Assembly (NCBI RefSeq): GCF_003363135.1
Contig: NZ_QRBB01000001.1
Coordinates: forward strand, 868,001 to 932,000
Reading direction: 5' to 3'
Source: Alteriqipengyuania lutimaris
GTDB lineage: Bacteria; Pseudomonadota; Alphaproteobacteria; Sphingomonadales; Sphingomonadaceae
Length of the DNA stretch: 64,000 nucleotides
Below the pieces are notes generated by a model, which was given only the letters and a program-made list of their open reading frames with translations, did no database searches and had not been told where the DNA came from. Of this stretch, positions 50,983 through 60,450 are shown in pieces. The translations under genes and the position numbers were made by a program. Position 1 is the first letter of the stretch. Each line of letters opens with the position of its first letter.

Positions 50983-51417
50983 ATGAAGAAAACTCTTCCG
51001 ACCATGCTCGCGGGTGCCGCCACCATCGCCGCGCTCGCCGTCCCCGCACTTGCCGCCGACCCGATTTCCGGGCGGTGGGTGACCGAAGACAAGGATGCCG
51101 TGATCACGATCGGCAATTGCGGATCCTCCCTATGCGGCAAGATTTCGAAATTCCTCGAAACCCCGCCCGACGGCGCGAACCAGCGCGACGTCAACAACCC
51201 GAAAAAGAGCCTGCGTAGCCGCAAGCTGATGGGTCTGCCCGTGCTCACCAACCTGCGACAGGACGGCGACGTCTTTCGGGGCGACATCTATGATCCCAAA
51301 TCGGGCAAGACCTACGAGTCGATCGTCGAGCGTACCTCCACCAACAGGCTGAGCGTGAAGGGCTGTGCCCGGGTCATCGTCAAGGTCTGTCAGGAACAGA
51401 CCTGGACCCGGCCCTAG
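50983..51417 (+). CDS. DUF2147 domain exported protein
   Basis: 144-residue protein with a signal peptide (cleavage near ALAAD, residue 25) and a DUF2147 domain: SGRWVTEDKDAVITIGNCG, LCGKIS, VLTNLRQDGD and GDIYDPKSGKTY are typical. A small periplasmic beta-rich fold of unknown function. It ends one base before the convergent ABC transporter gene. Confidence 0.88.
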   Translation: MKKTLPTMLAGAATIAALAVPALAADPISGRWVTEDKDAVITIGNCGSSLCGKISKFLETPPDGANQRDVNNPKKSLRSRKLMGLPVLTNLRQDGDVFRGDIYDPKSGKTYESIVERTSTNRLSVKGCARVIVKVCQEQTWTRP

Positions 51418-51418
51418 G

Positions 51419-52966
51419 CTATAGTCCGACGTCTTCAGCCAACCGGCGCGCGGCCTCGCGCGGGGTCTTCTTCTCGCCATCGGTCCGGTCGACCGAGAAG
51501 TTCGCCTCGCGCATTGCATCGACGTTGATGCTGCCCAGCAGCGGTTCGAGCGCGGCCTTCATCCGAGCGTCGTCGGCGCGTTCGGGCGACAGGATGATCA
51601 GCGTGTCGTAGCTCGGCAGCGCCTCGCGCGGGTCGTCGAGGATGACGAGGTTGTCCGCCGCGATCCGCCCGTCGGAGGTGTAGGCGCTGATGACATCGGC
51701 GTCACCGGACCTGAGCGCGTTGTACATGAAGGTCGGCGAGAAATTGCGTTCATTGGCGAAATTCAGTCCGTAGGCATCGCGCACCGCGAACCATTCGGGC
51801 CGTTCGAACCATTCGGGATCGCCGCCCGCCACTAGTTGCGGCGCGGCGCGGGACAGATCCTCGATCGTCTTGATCCCCAGTTCCGCCGCCCGGTCCTCGC
51901 GCATGGCGAGGGCATAGGCATTTTCGAAGCCCAGCTTGCCCAGCACGCGCGTGCCCTGAACATCGCGCTCCCACTCGACGATCGCCTCGTACATCGCATC
52001 GCGACCGGGGTTGTCGGTCCGCTTCATCTGGTTGGCCCAGATCGTGCCGGTATAGTCGAAATAGAGGTCGATCGATCCGTTGGCGACCGCCTGCGCAACC
52101 ACCGCCGAACCGAGTCCCTCGCGATATTCGACGTTGTAGCCCGCTTCCTCCAGCTGTTCGCCGACCAGTCGCCCGAGGATGAGCTGTTCGGAAAACTGCT
52201 TGGTCCCGATCACGATGGTGTCGCGCCCATCGTCGCTGCTCCAGTCCGCCTGGCTGGCGAAGGCTGCGGCCACGCCTAGCGCAACCGCGATGGCGCCGCC
52301 CAGCCACAGCCGCCGGTCGCGCCGCCGGAAGCCCGCCTCGATCGTGCCGAGCAGAGCATCGGCGATGATCGCGAGGCCTGCGCTGCCGATGCAGCCCGCC
52401 AGCACCAGTGACCAGTTCTGCGTCTGGAGCCCGGCAAAGATCGGATCGCCGAGGCTCGGCTGGCCGATGGTGGTGGACAGCGTCGCCGCGCCGATGGTCC
52501 ACACCGCCGCCGTGCGGATGCCCGCCATGATGTAGGGCGCGGCGAGCGGCGCCTCGACCAGTCGCAGGCGCTGCCAGAAGCCCATGCCCACGCCATCCGC
52601 AGCCTCGATCACGCCGGGGTCGAGATTGGTCTGCGCGGTCACCGCGTTGCGCAGGATCGGCAGCAGCGCATAGAGCGCCAGCGCCAGCAGCGCGGGCAGG
52701 AAGCCCAGCGTGGGCAGCCGCTCGCCGAAGACAGCGCGCAGGCTCAGCAAAATCGGGAAGAACAGCGCCAGCAGCGCAAGCGCGGGGATCGTCTGCACGA
52801 GGCTGGCAAAGCCCAGCGCGCCGCGCGCCACCGCCTGGCTGCGGCTCGCCCACACCGCCAGCGGCAGGGCCACCGCGATGCCGAGGCCGATCGCGCAGGC
52901 GGCAAGGATGACGTGCTGTGCCAGCACGTCGCCGAGCCCCATCAGCGCGTCCCACACGCCGCTCAT
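51419..52966 (-). CDS. ABC transporter permease fused to substrate-binding protein (choline/betaine/EgtU type)
   Basis: 515-residue fusion. The first half (about 1-240) is a ProW/OpuCB-like permease with five to six TM segments and the EAA-type loop (DGVGMGFWQRLRLVEAPL). The second (about 250-515) is an OpuCC/ProX-like binding protein (IVIGTKQFSEQLILGRL, DLYFDYTGTIW, FSPTFMYNALRSGDADVI). Such fusions import choline, glycine betaine, carnitine or ergothioneine; the ligand cannot be told here. The start overlaps the ATPase stop (ATGA). Confidence 0.92.
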   Translation of the reverse strand: MSGVWDALMGLGDVLAQHVILAACAIGLGIAVALPLAVWASRSQAVARGALGFASLVQTIPALALLALFFPILLSLRAVFGERLPTLGFLPALLALALYALLPILRNAVTAQTNLDPGVIEAADGVGMGFWQRLRLVEAPLAAPYIMAGIRTAAVWTIGAATLSTTIGQPSLGDPIFAGLQTQNWSLVLAGCIGSAGLAIIADALLGTIEAGFRRRDRRLWLGGAIAVALGVAAAFASQADWSSDDGRDTIVIGTKQFSEQLILGRLVGEQLEEAGYNVEYREGLGSAVVAQAVANGSIDLYFDYTGTIWANQMKRTDNPGRDAMYEAIVEWERDVQGTRVLGKLGFENAYALAMREDRAAELGIKTIEDLSRAAPQLVAGGDPEWFERPEWFAVRDAYGLNFANERNFSPTFMYNALRSGDADVISAYTSDGRIAADNLVILDDPREALPSYDTLIILSPERADDARMKAALEPLLGSINVDAMREANFSVDRTDGEKKTPREAARRLAEDVGL

Positions 52967-53718
52967 GATTCGAGCGCCTTGAGCTTCTCGGCTTGGTGCC
53001 GCGGCACCGAGACCAGCTCCTGCGCAACCTCGCCGCCTCTGCCGCTGGCGAGGCTTTGCGGCGTCTCGTCCGCGACGATCCTGCCCTTGTCCATGACCAG
53101 CACGCGGTCGGCCAAGATTAGCGCCTCGGCCATATCGTGCGTGACCATGATGGTGGTCAGGTCGAGTTCGTCGTGCAGCGCGCGCACCCGATCGCCCAGG
53201 GCGTCGCGCGTGACGGGATCGAGCGCGCCGAACGGCTCGTCCATCAGCAGCAGGGTCGGATTGCCCGCCAGCGCGCGCGCCACGCCGACGCGCTGCTGCT
53301 GCCCGCCCGACAGTTCTTCGGGCAGGCGGCCCGCCATTGCGGGATCGAGATCGACCAGCGTCAGCAATTCGCCGATCCGTTCCTCGCCCAGCTTTTCGCC
53401 GACGAGCCGCGGCCCGATCGCGATGTTTTCGCCCACCGTCATGTGCGGAAACAGGCCGATCCGCTGGAAAACGTAGCCCATTGTGCGGCGCATTTCGGTC
53501 GGGTCGCCGATCGCGACGTCCTTTCCGTCGAGGAGCACGCGGCCCTCGGTCGGCGCGACGAGGCGATTGATCGTCTTGAGCAGCGTCGACTTGCCCGATC
53601 CCGATGCGCCGACCAGCGCCACGAAGCTGCCCGGCGCGACGTCGAGGTCGATGCCTGCGAGCGCCTCGGTACTGTCGTAGCGTTTGGTGACGCCTTCAAA
53701 CGCGAGCGATGATGCCAT
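52963..53718 (-). CDS. ABC transporter ATP-binding protein (quaternary-amine type)
   Basis: 251-residue ATPase of the ProV/OpuCA group. Walker A VGASGSGKST, Q-loop VFQRIGLFPHMT, signature LSGGQQQRVGVARAL, Walker B LLLMDEPFGALD and switch His VTHDMAEA are complete. It lacks the C-terminal CBS pair of ProV/OpuCA, so direct ionic-strength sensing is unlikely. The start MASSLAFEG at 53718 fits family alignments. First gene of the two-gene transporter operon. Confidence 0.93.
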   Translation of the reverse strand: MASSLAFEGVTKRYDSTEALAGIDLDVAPGSFVALVGASGSGKSTLLKTINRLVAPTEGRVLLDGKDVAIGDPTEMRRTMGYVFQRIGLFPHMTVGENIAIGPRLVGEKLGEERIGELLTLVDLDPAMAGRLPEELSGGQQQRVGVARALAGNPTLLLMDEPFGALDPVTRDALGDRVRALHDELDLTTIMVTHDMAEALILADRVLVMDKGRIVADETPQSLASGRGGEVAQELVSVPRHQAEKLKALES

Positions 53719-53729
53719 GCGGCGGGACG

Positions 53730-55241
53730 CTAGCCCGCAAGCACGGGAAGCGAAAGGTCGAGCGTCACGACCAGCCCGTCGTCGTTCCATTCGCGCGCGA
53801 TCGTACCCTGGAGCTGGCCTTCGACGCTCATCCTCAGAAGCCGCGAGCCGAAACCCTCGCCTTCCTCGCCGATCGGTGCGACCCCGGGTTCGCGCCAGAC
53901 GATCTCGAGGGTCTTCGAATCGGTCAGCGAAATCGCGACATCGACCTCGCCCTCGTCGCGCGACAGCACGCCGTATTTGGCCGAATTGGTCGCGAGCTCG
54001 TGGAAGACGAGTGCCAGCGGCGTGGCGGAGCGTGCGTGGATGGCGGGGTTCTCACCCGAAACGATCACCCGGTCCTGCTCCGCGTCGCAATAGGGCGCGA
54101 AAATCTGCCGCAGCAGGCCATGGAGCGATCTTTCGTCGTTGATCCCGGTCGGGGCGACGAATTCATGCGCGCGGCCGAGCGCCGCGATCTTGTCGGTCAT
54201 CTCCTGCGCGAAGGCCCGCAGCTGCGGATCGCGCCGGGCGGACAGGGTGATGAGGCTCGACATCACGGCGAAGATGTTCTTGATCCGGTGCGACAGCTCG
54301 CGCGCCAGCAGGTCGCGATTTTCGGACAGGCGATGCGCGTCGTCGATGTCGATGATCGTGCCGACCCAGCGCCAGCTGCCGTCGGCCGACTGGATCGGCA
54401 CGGCGCGGCTCAGCACCCAGCGATAGGACCCGTCGCTCATGCGCAGACGGAGCTCGTCGCTGAAGACCTTCTTGGTGTCGGACGCCCGCTCCAGCGCAGT
54501 CTGCGTTCCCTCGAAGTCGTCGGGATGGATGAAGTCGCGCCATTCCTCGATCGTGCGCGGCGGCTTGGTGCCCGTCACCTCGCCCCAGCGCGCATTGAAG
54601 AAATCGAAGGTCAGTTTCTCGTCCGCCGACCAGGCGATGCCGGGCACCGAATCGAGCACCAGTTCGAGCATCCGGGTCCGCTCGCGTGCATCCTCGCGCG
54701 AACGGAGCGCCTCGCGTTCGTTGACGAAGCGGCGCACGGCGGACCTGGCGAGGACGCGCAGGCCGTCTGCCTGCAACTCGGTCAGGCCTTCGGGCCGCGG
54801 CGCGGTATCGATCACGCACAGCGCGCCGAGCTCGGTCCCATCTGCGGTGACGAGCGGTGCGCCAGCATAGAAGCGCACGCCCAGTTCGCCGGTGACGAGA
54901 GGATTGTCGGTGAAACGCGGGTCCTTCGTGGTGTCGGGCACGACGAACAGGTCGCGGCCCTGCATCGCGTGCGCGCAGAAACTGACCGAGCGCGGCGTTT
55001 CCCGGCCATCGATTCCGTGCCGGGCGAGGAAGCGCTGGCGGCTCTGTTCGACGATGGTGACGCTGGCGCTCGGCGTCTCGCAGAGCTTGGCGGCGAAATT
55101 GGCGATTGCGCGCAGTTCGGGATCGTCTTCGAGCGCATCGATCCCGTAGCGGCTCAGCTCGCGCTGGCGCTCGTTCGGCCCGCCGGCCGCGCCTTCCGGA
55201 TGATTCGCATCCGTGCTCGCCTGGTCTATCGGTGAATCCAT
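53730..55241 (-). CDS. GAF-PAS HWE-family sensor histidine kinase
   Basis: 503-residue soluble kinase. A GAF domain (about 35-175; FCAHAMQG, FYAGAPLVT, LGALCVIDT) and a PAS domain (about 195-310; IHPDDF, SDGSYRWVLSR) precede an HWE kinase core: phospho-His in ELSHRIKNIFAV near 322, then HELATNSAKYGVLS and the diagnostic WREPG. HWE kinases in alphaproteobacteria often act in light, redox or general stress signalling; no partner response regulator is adjacent. AGGACAGGGGG precedes the ATG. Divergent from isovaleryl-CoA dehydrogenase. Confidence 0.93.
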   Translation of the reverse strand: MDSPIDQASTDANHPEGAAGGPNERQRELSRYGIDALEDDPELRAIANFAAKLCETPSASVTIVEQSRQRFLARHGIDGRETPRSVSFCAHAMQGRDLFVVPDTTKDPRFTDNPLVTGELGVRFYAGAPLVTADGTELGALCVIDTAPRPEGLTELQADGLRVLARSAVRRFVNEREALRSREDARERTRMLELVLDSVPGIAWSADEKLTFDFFNARWGEVTGTKPPRTIEEWRDFIHPDDFEGTQTALERASDTKKVFSDELRLRMSDGSYRWVLSRAVPIQSADGSWRWVGTIIDIDDAHRLSENRDLLARELSHRIKNIFAVMSSLITLSARRDPQLRAFAQEMTDKIAALGRAHEFVAPTGINDERSLHGLLRQIFAPYCDAEQDRVIVSGENPAIHARSATPLALVFHELATNSAKYGVLSRDEGEVDVAISLTDSKTLEIVWREPGVAPIGEEGEGFGSRLLRMSVEGQLQGTIAREWNDDGLVVTLDLSLPVLAG

Positions 55242-55399
55242 CGCCCCCTGTCCTGACGCGAATATAGGGCTCCCTCACGGCTTGCCTACACAAGCTTTGC
55301 CTTCACTAACCATTATCAAGTCTTTCGGGGCGCCCAGTTGCCGTGTTTGCGCGTGCTCTTGCGCTTGCTATGCGCTCCCCAAACAGGAAGGATTCCCCG

Positions 55400-56569
55400 A
55401 TGCGCGCAACTCCCCAATTCGATTTCCAGCTTGGCGAGAGCGCCGACATGATCCGCGAAAGCGTGTCGCGCTTCGCGGACGAGCAGATCGCCCCGCTGGC
55501 CGAAAAGATAGACCGCGAGGACTGGTTTCCCCGCGACGAGTTGTGGCAGCAGATGGGCGAACTTGGCCTGCACGGCATCACCGTGGCCGAGGATGATGGC
55601 GGCCTCGGTCTCGGCTATCTCGAACATGTGGTCGCGGTCGAGGAAGTCAGCCGTGCCAGCGCCTCGCTCGGCCTCAGCTACGGTGCGCATTCCAACCTGT
55701 GCATCAACCAGATCGCCCGCTGGGGTAACGACGAGCAGAAGGCCAAGTACCTGCCCGCCCTGGTCAGCGGCGAGCATGTCGGCAGCCTCGCGATGAGCGA
55801 AGTGAACGCCGGCTCCGACGTTGTCTCGATGAAGCTCAAGGCCGACGCCGTTCAGGGCGGCTATGTGCTCAACGGCACCAAGTTCTGGATCACCAACGCG
55901 CCCTACGCCGACACGCTGGTCGTCTATGCTAAGACCGATGCCGACGGTGGCAGCAAGGGCATCACGGCCTTCCTGATCGAGAAGGACGATCCCGGCTTCT
56001 CCATCGGCCAGAAGATCGAGAAGGTCGGCATGCGCGGCTCGCCCACCGCAGAGCTGGTGTTCGACGATTGCGAGATTCCCGAGGATCGCGTGATGGGCCC
56101 GGTCGGCGGCGGCGTGGGCGTGCTGATGAGCGGGCTGGATTACGAGCGCGTGGTGCTCGCCGGGTTGCAACTGGGCATCATGCAGGCCTGCCTCGACACC
56201 GTGATTCCCTATCTTCGCGAGCGCACGCAGTTCGGCAAGCCCATCGGCAGCTTCCAGCTGATGCAGGCCAAGGTGGCGGACATGTATGTCGCGCTGCAAT
56301 CGGCGCGCGCCTACACCTACGCGGTGGCGAAGGCCTGCGATGCCGACCAGACGACCCGCTTCGATGCGGCGGGCGCGATCCTGCTGGCTAGCGAAAACGC
56401 CTTCCGCGTCGCGGCGGAAAGCGTTCAGGCGCTGGGCGGGGCGGGCTATACGCTCGACTGGCCGGTGGAACGCTATATGCGCGATGCCAAGCTGCTCGAC
56501 ATTGGCGCGGGCACCAACGAAATCCGCCGCATGCTGATCGGGCGCGAGCTCATCGGCGCGGCGGGATAA
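55400..56569 (+). CDS. isovaleryl-CoA dehydrogenase
   Basis: 389-residue acyl-CoA dehydrogenase acting on isovaleryl-CoA in leucine catabolism. The catalytic Glu is in GLDYERVVLAG in the middle of the protein, the IVD-specific position, and the C-terminal site of other members reads IGAGTNEI. MSEVNAGSDVVSM and TKFWITNAP are FAD/substrate motifs. The methylcrotonyl-CoA carboxylase beta gene 2.3 kb downstream supports the assignment. AGGAAGGA upstream fixes the ATG at 55400. Confidence 0.93.
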   Translation: MRATPQFDFQLGESADMIRESVSRFADEQIAPLAEKIDREDWFPRDELWQQMGELGLHGITVAEDDGGLGLGYLEHVVAVEEVSRASASLGLSYGAHSNLCINQIARWGNDEQKAKYLPALVSGEHVGSLAMSEVNAGSDVVSMKLKADAVQGGYVLNGTKFWITNAPYADTLVVYAKTDADGGSKGITAFLIEKDDPGFSIGQKIEKVGMRGSPTAELVFDDCEIPEDRVMGPVGGGVGVLMSGLDYERVVLAGLQLGIMQACLDTVIPYLRERTQFGKPIGSFQLMQAKVADMYVALQSARAYTYAVAKACDADQTTRFDAAGAILLASENAFRVAAESVQALGGAGYTLDWPVERYMRDAKLLDIGAGTNEIRRMLIGRELIGAAG

Positions 56570-56580
56570 GGGACCACACG

Positions 56581-57600
56581 ATGTTCAGGAAATTCGCCAT
56601 CACCCTCGGCCTCGCCGCAGCGCTGGCCATGCCCGCCGCCGCGCAGGATGCCGCGCGGCTCACGATCGAGACCGTCCACAGCCCCGCGATCGAGGGCAAT
56701 CTGGAGGGCAACACCGCCGACCGCGAAGTCTACGTCATCACCCCGCCGGGCTATGACGAGAACCCGGACGCGCAATATCCGGTGGTCTATTTCCTGCACG
56801 GCTACTGGGGCTCGCCCAAGCGCTATGCCGAGCATCACATCGAGTTCACGGCCGCGGTCGACAAGGCGGCCGAGGCGGGGCACCCGATGATCCTCGTTGT
56901 GCCCAACGGCGACTCGAAGTGGAAAGGTGCGTTCTATTCCTCCGGCCCGACCGTGGGCAATTACGAGGGCTTCGTCGCGCATGACCTGGTGTCGTGGATC
57001 GACGCCAATTACCGCTCGATCCCGGCAGCCGAGAGCCGCGGCCTCTCGGGCCATTCGATGGGCGGATACGGCACCGCGCGCGTCGCGATGAAGAACCCGG
57101 GCATCTTCTCCAGCATCTACATGATGAGCGCGTGCTGCCTCGACCCGCAGGCGATGACGCCCGAGATCGCGCAGCGGATCGAAGCGATGAGCCCGGAAGA
57201 AGTCGCGAACGCTGAGTTCTTCCAGCTCGCCGCGATCTCCACGCTGGTCGCCTGGTCGCCCGATCCGACCGACGAGGGCTTCCTGAAGGCCGACACCGGC
57301 CTGCGCGAAGACGGCACGATCGACCCGCTGGTCAACCAGCGCATCGCCGCCAACGCGCCGGTGGTGATCCTGCCGCAATACCTGCGCTCGCTGACCACGC
57401 TCGACGGGTTCGCGATGGATATCGGCGACAAGGATTTCCTCCTCGAAGGCAACCGCATCTGGCGCGCCGAGCTCGACCGGTTCGGCGTCGACTATGATTT
57501 CGAGCTCTACGAAGGCGATCACACCAACCGCGTGAATGAGCGTTTCGCCGATCACGTGATGCCCTTCTTCGCCGAGCATCTCGACGGTGCAGGCGAATGA
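56581..57600 (+). CDS. exported esterase (esterase D/PHB-depolymerase-like alpha/beta hydrolase)
   Basis: 339-residue secreted hydrolase. Signal peptide ends near AAAQ (residue 22). YPVVYFLHGYWGSPKRY gives the oxyanion region, Ser is in RGLSGHSMGGYGTA, Asp probably in AMDIGDKDF and His in YEGDHTNRV. Substrate unknown. It follows IVD by 11 bases and overlaps the PhnA-domain gene (ATGA), so it is embedded in the leucine-degradation transcript without an obvious role there. Confidence 0.9.
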   Translation: MFRKFAITLGLAAALAMPAAAQDAARLTIETVHSPAIEGNLEGNTADREVYVITPPGYDENPDAQYPVVYFLHGYWGSPKRYAEHHIEFTAAVDKAAEAGHPMILVVPNGDSKWKGAFYSSGPTVGNYEGFVAHDLVSWIDANYRSIPAAESRGLSGHSMGGYGTARVAMKNPGIFSSIYMMSACCLDPQAMTPEIAQRIEAMSPEEVANAEFFQLAAISTLVAWSPDPTDEGFLKADTGLREDGTIDPLVNQRIAANAPVVILPQYLRSLTTLDGFAMDIGDKDFLLEGNRIWRAELDRFGVDYDFELYEGDHTNRVNERFADHVMPFFAEHLDGAGE

Positions 57601-57902
57601 GTGCGGACGAGGACTACGTCTACGACGAGGACAGCGGCGAATGGATGCCGGCCTCCGAACTTGCGGCCAAGCAGGCGGCTGCGGACACGGTCGAGGTGCG
57701 CGATGCGGTGGGCAACCTGCTGGCCGACGGCGATCAGGTGACGCTGATCAAGGACCTCGCCGTGAAGGGCGCGGGCCAGACGCTCAAGCATGGCACGCTG
57801 ATCAAGTCGATCCGCCTGACCGGCGACGCACAGGAGATCGACTGCAGGTATCCCGGCATCAAGGGCCTCGTCCTGCGCGCCGAGTTCGTGAAGAAGCGGT
57901 GA
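57597..57902 (+). CDS. PhnA/YjdM-domain protein lacking the zinc ribbon
   Basis: 101-residue protein. The C-terminal PhnA domain is clear: VRDAVGNLLADGDQVTLIKD, then KHGTLIKSIRLTGDAQEIDC and LRAEFVKK. The N-terminal zinc ribbon of YjdM/PhnA (two CxxC) is absent; instead an acidic lead with DEDYVYDEDSGEWMPA occupies that place. The family name 'phosphonate utilisation' is historical and does not imply phosphonate use. Coupled to the esterase by an ATGA overlap. Confidence 0.85.
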   Translation: MSADEDYVYDEDSGEWMPASELAAKQAAADTVEVRDAVGNLLADGDQVTLIKDLAVKGAGQTLKHGTLIKSIRLTGDAQEIDCRYPGIKGLVLRAEFVKKR

Positions 57903-57993
57903 GCCTTAGCAGGCCGATCGGCCGCGATCCGATCACCGTGGCAGCTTAGTACTGGGCCGGGGGCAATCCGGGCCGCAACGGGGGGAGGATAGA

Positions 57994-58842
57994 TTGGTCG
58001 ATCAATTCGGCGGGAAACCGCATCCGCGAAGCCAGGTACCCGATCTGTCGAACGTCGATCTCGACACTCTGCCGGTCACGCCGCCGGATCCGCTGCGCGA
58101 CTATTACGAACCGATGCAGGTCGGCGCATGGGCGCTTCGCGTGGTGCCGATGGCGGTATGCGAAGGCTACTGGACCGGCCTCCAGGTAGTCAACGGCCTC
58201 GTCCTGCTCAGGCGCCGCACCAGCGTGTGGATGTCGATCACGCCGATGGAGACCGAGAGCCAGCTGATCGGGGTCGATTTCGCGCGCGGGCACGTGGTGA
58301 TCCACGGCCTCGGCATGGGCTGGGTCGCGGCGATGACAGCTCTCAAGCCCGAAGTCGATCGGGTGACGGTGGTCGAGATGGACGACGAGGTGCTCAAGAT
58401 GCATCGCCAGCTCGACCTGTTCGCGCGCCTGCCGGACGGCGCGGGCGACAAGGTTCGCATCGTCGAGGCCGACGCGCTCGACTGGATGCCGGACAGTCAT
58501 GTCGACCTGCTTATGCCCGACATCTGGCTCGACATGGTAAGCTGGGGCCGCGCCGAAGAGGTCCACGACATGCAGGCCAACGCGAAGGCGGACATGGTCT
58601 ATTTCTGGGGGCAGGAGCTGGAGTTGGCGCGTCACGCGGTCAAGGCGGGGCGCGACCTCGACGACGCAGGCCTTGCGCTGACTGCGAAAGAATTCGATCT
58701 CCCGCTGGTCGGGCTGGACACGCCCGACTATGCCGCCCGCACGCGCATTGCCACGAAGCAATGGATGAAGGGCCGCTGGCTCGAAGGGAGCACCATCCCT
58801 GCCGACCTGCGCAGCTCTGCCGACGAAGAAATGGAAGCCTGA
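57994..58842 (+). CDS. spermidine-synthase-like methyltransferase-fold protein
   Basis: 282-residue Rossmann-fold protein. Motif I VVIHGLGMGWVAAM and motif II VTVVEMDDEVLKMH resemble spermidine synthase-like SAM-binding folds; DALDWMPDSHVDLLMPDIW corresponds to the next acidic strands. Reaction unknown. TTG start at 57994 with a strong GGGGGGAGGA upstream. Its TGA is directly followed by the ATG of the carboxylase gene, so they are cotranscribed. Confidence 0.8.
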   Translation: MVDQFGGKPHPRSQVPDLSNVDLDTLPVTPPDPLRDYYEPMQVGAWALRVVPMAVCEGYWTGLQVVNGLVLLRRRTSVWMSITPMETESQLIGVDFARGHVVIHGLGMGWVAAMTALKPEVDRVTVVEMDDEVLKMHRQLDLFARLPDGAGDKVRIVEADALDWMPDSHVDLLMPDIWLDMVSWGRAEEVHDMQANAKADMVYFWGQELELARHAVKAGRDLDDAGLALTAKEFDLPLVGLDTPDYAARTRIATKQWMKGRWLEGSTIPADLRSSADEEMEA

Positions 58843-60450
58843 ATGACCGCACCCACCCTCACCTCGATGCTCGACCGCGACGCGCCCGACGCCAAGGCGC
58901 GGTTCGAGCATAACAGGGCGCTTGCCGAAGAACTGCGCGGTAAGGTCGCCGAGGCCGCGCTTGGTGGCTCGGAGAAGCATCGCGAGCGGCATGTCTCGCG
59001 CGGCAAGCTGCTGCCCCGTGAGCGGGTCGAGCGGCTGCTCGATCCCGGCTCGCCTTTCCTCGAGATCGGCCAGCTCGCCGCCAACGGCATGTACGAAGGC
59101 GACGTCAACGGTGCCTCGATGATCTGCGGCGTCGGGCGCGTGTCCGGTCGGCAGGTGATGATCGTGTGCAACGATCCGACGGTCAAAGGCGGGTCGTACT
59201 ACCCGATGACGGTCAAGAAGCACCTGCGCGCGCAGGAAATCGCGCAGGAGAACCGCCTGCCGTGCATCTACCTGGTCGACAGCGGCGGCGCGAACCTGCC
59301 CTATCAGGCAGAGGTTTTCCCCGACAAGGAGCACTTCGGGCGCATCTTCTTCAACCAGGCGCAGATGAGCAGCCTCGGCATTCCGCAGATCGCCTGCGTG
59401 ATGGGTTCCTGCACCGCGGGCGGGGCCTATGTGCCCGCGATGAGCGACGAGAGCGTGATCGTGCGCAATCAGGGCACGATCTTCCTCGCCGGCCCGCCGC
59501 TGGTGAAGGCCGCGACGGGCGAGGAGATCAGCGCCGAGGACCTTGGCGGCGGCGACCTTCACGCCAAGAAATCGGGCGTGGTCGACCATCTGGCGGAGAA
59601 CGACGAGCACGCGCTGACCATCGTGCGCGATATCGTCAGCCATCTGGGTGCGAATACCGGCGTGGCGACCGATGTGGAGGTGCAGGAGCCCGTGCCGCCC
59701 AAGTTCGACGCCGAAGACCTCTACGCGCTGATCCCCGAGGATGTGCGCGCGCCCTACGACGTGCACGAGGTGATCGCGCGGCTGGTCGACGGCAGCGAAT
59801 TCCACGAGTTCAAGAAGGACTACGGCTCCACGCTGGTGTGCGGTTTCGCGCATATCTGGGGCATGCCGGTGGCAATCCTCGCCAACAACGGCGTGCTGTT
59901 CTCCGAAAGCGCCGTCAAAGGCGCGCACTTCATCGAACTGGCGTGTCAGCGGCGCATCCCGCTGCTGTTCCTGCAGAATATCTCCGGCTTCATGGTCGGC
60001 GGGAAGTACGAGGCGGAAGGCATCGCCAAGCATGGTGCGAAGCTGGTCACCGCGGTCGCAACCGCCACCGTGCCCAAGGTCACGATCCTGATCGGCGGCA
60101 GCTTCGGCGCGGGCAATTACGGCATGGCGGGCCGGGCGTACTCGCCGCGCTTCCTGTTCAGCTGGCCCAACAGCCGCATCTCGGTGATGGGCGGCGAGCA
60201 GGCGGCTTCGGTGCTCGCCACCGTCCACCGCGATGCGGATTCATGGACCGAGGAGCAGGCCGAGGAGTTCAAGGCCCCCATCCGCCAGAAGTACGAGGAC
60301 GAGGGCAATCCCTACTACGGCACCGCGCGGATGTGGGACGACGGCGTAATCGACCCGGTGCAGACCCGCGACGTGCTGGGCCTCGCCTTCGCCGCCTGCC
60401 TCGAAGCCCCGATCGAGGATCGCCCGCGCTTCGGCGTGTTCCGGATGTAG
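58843..60450 (+). CDS. methylcrotonyl-CoA carboxylase carboxyltransferase (beta) subunit
   Basis: 535-residue biotin-dependent carboxyltransferase of the MCC-beta type, transferring carboxyl from biotin to 3-methylcrotonyl-CoA in leucine breakdown. Crotonase-fold oxyanion motifs are visible: [48 protein letters not shown], and [13 protein letters not shown]. Family length is exact. The biotin-carrying alpha subunit and the rest of the liu pathway are not in this window. Confidence 0.92.
   Translation: MTAPTLTSMLDRDAPDAKARFEHNRALAEELRGKVAEAALGGSEKHRERHVSRGKLLPRERVERLLDPGSPFLEIGQLAANGMYEGDVNGASMICGVGRVSGRQVMIVCNDPTVKGGSYYPMTVKKHLRAQEIAQENRLPCIYLVDSGGANLPYQAEVFPDKEHFGRIFFNQAQMSSLGIPQIACVMGSCTAGGAYVPAMSDESVIVRNQGTIFLAGPPLVKAATGEEISAEDLGGGDLHAKKSGVVDHLAENDEHALTIVRDIVSHLGANTGVATDVEVQEPVPPKFDAEDLYALIPEDVRAPYDVHEVIARLVDGSEFHEFKKDYGSTLVCGFAHIWGMPVAILANNGVLFSESAVKGAHFIELACQRRIPLLFLQNISGFMVGGKYEAEGIAKHGAKLVTAVATATVPKVTILIGGSFGAGNYGMAGRAYSPRFLFSWPNSRISVMGGEQAASVLATVHRDADSWTEEQAEEFKAPIRQKYEDEGNPYYGTARMWDDGVIDPVQTRDVLGLAFAACLEAPIEDRPRFGVFRM

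Noticed and set aside
50965..50990. tRNA-like TTGGTTCGAACG stretch
   Set aside because: No flanking acceptor, anticodon or D-arm; it lies directly before the DUF2147 start codon.
57946..60228. 760-codon open frame on the minus strand opposite the carboxylase gene
   Set aside because: Translation is His/Arg/Asp-biased without domains; the plus-strand MCC-beta and methyltransferase-like genes explain the region.
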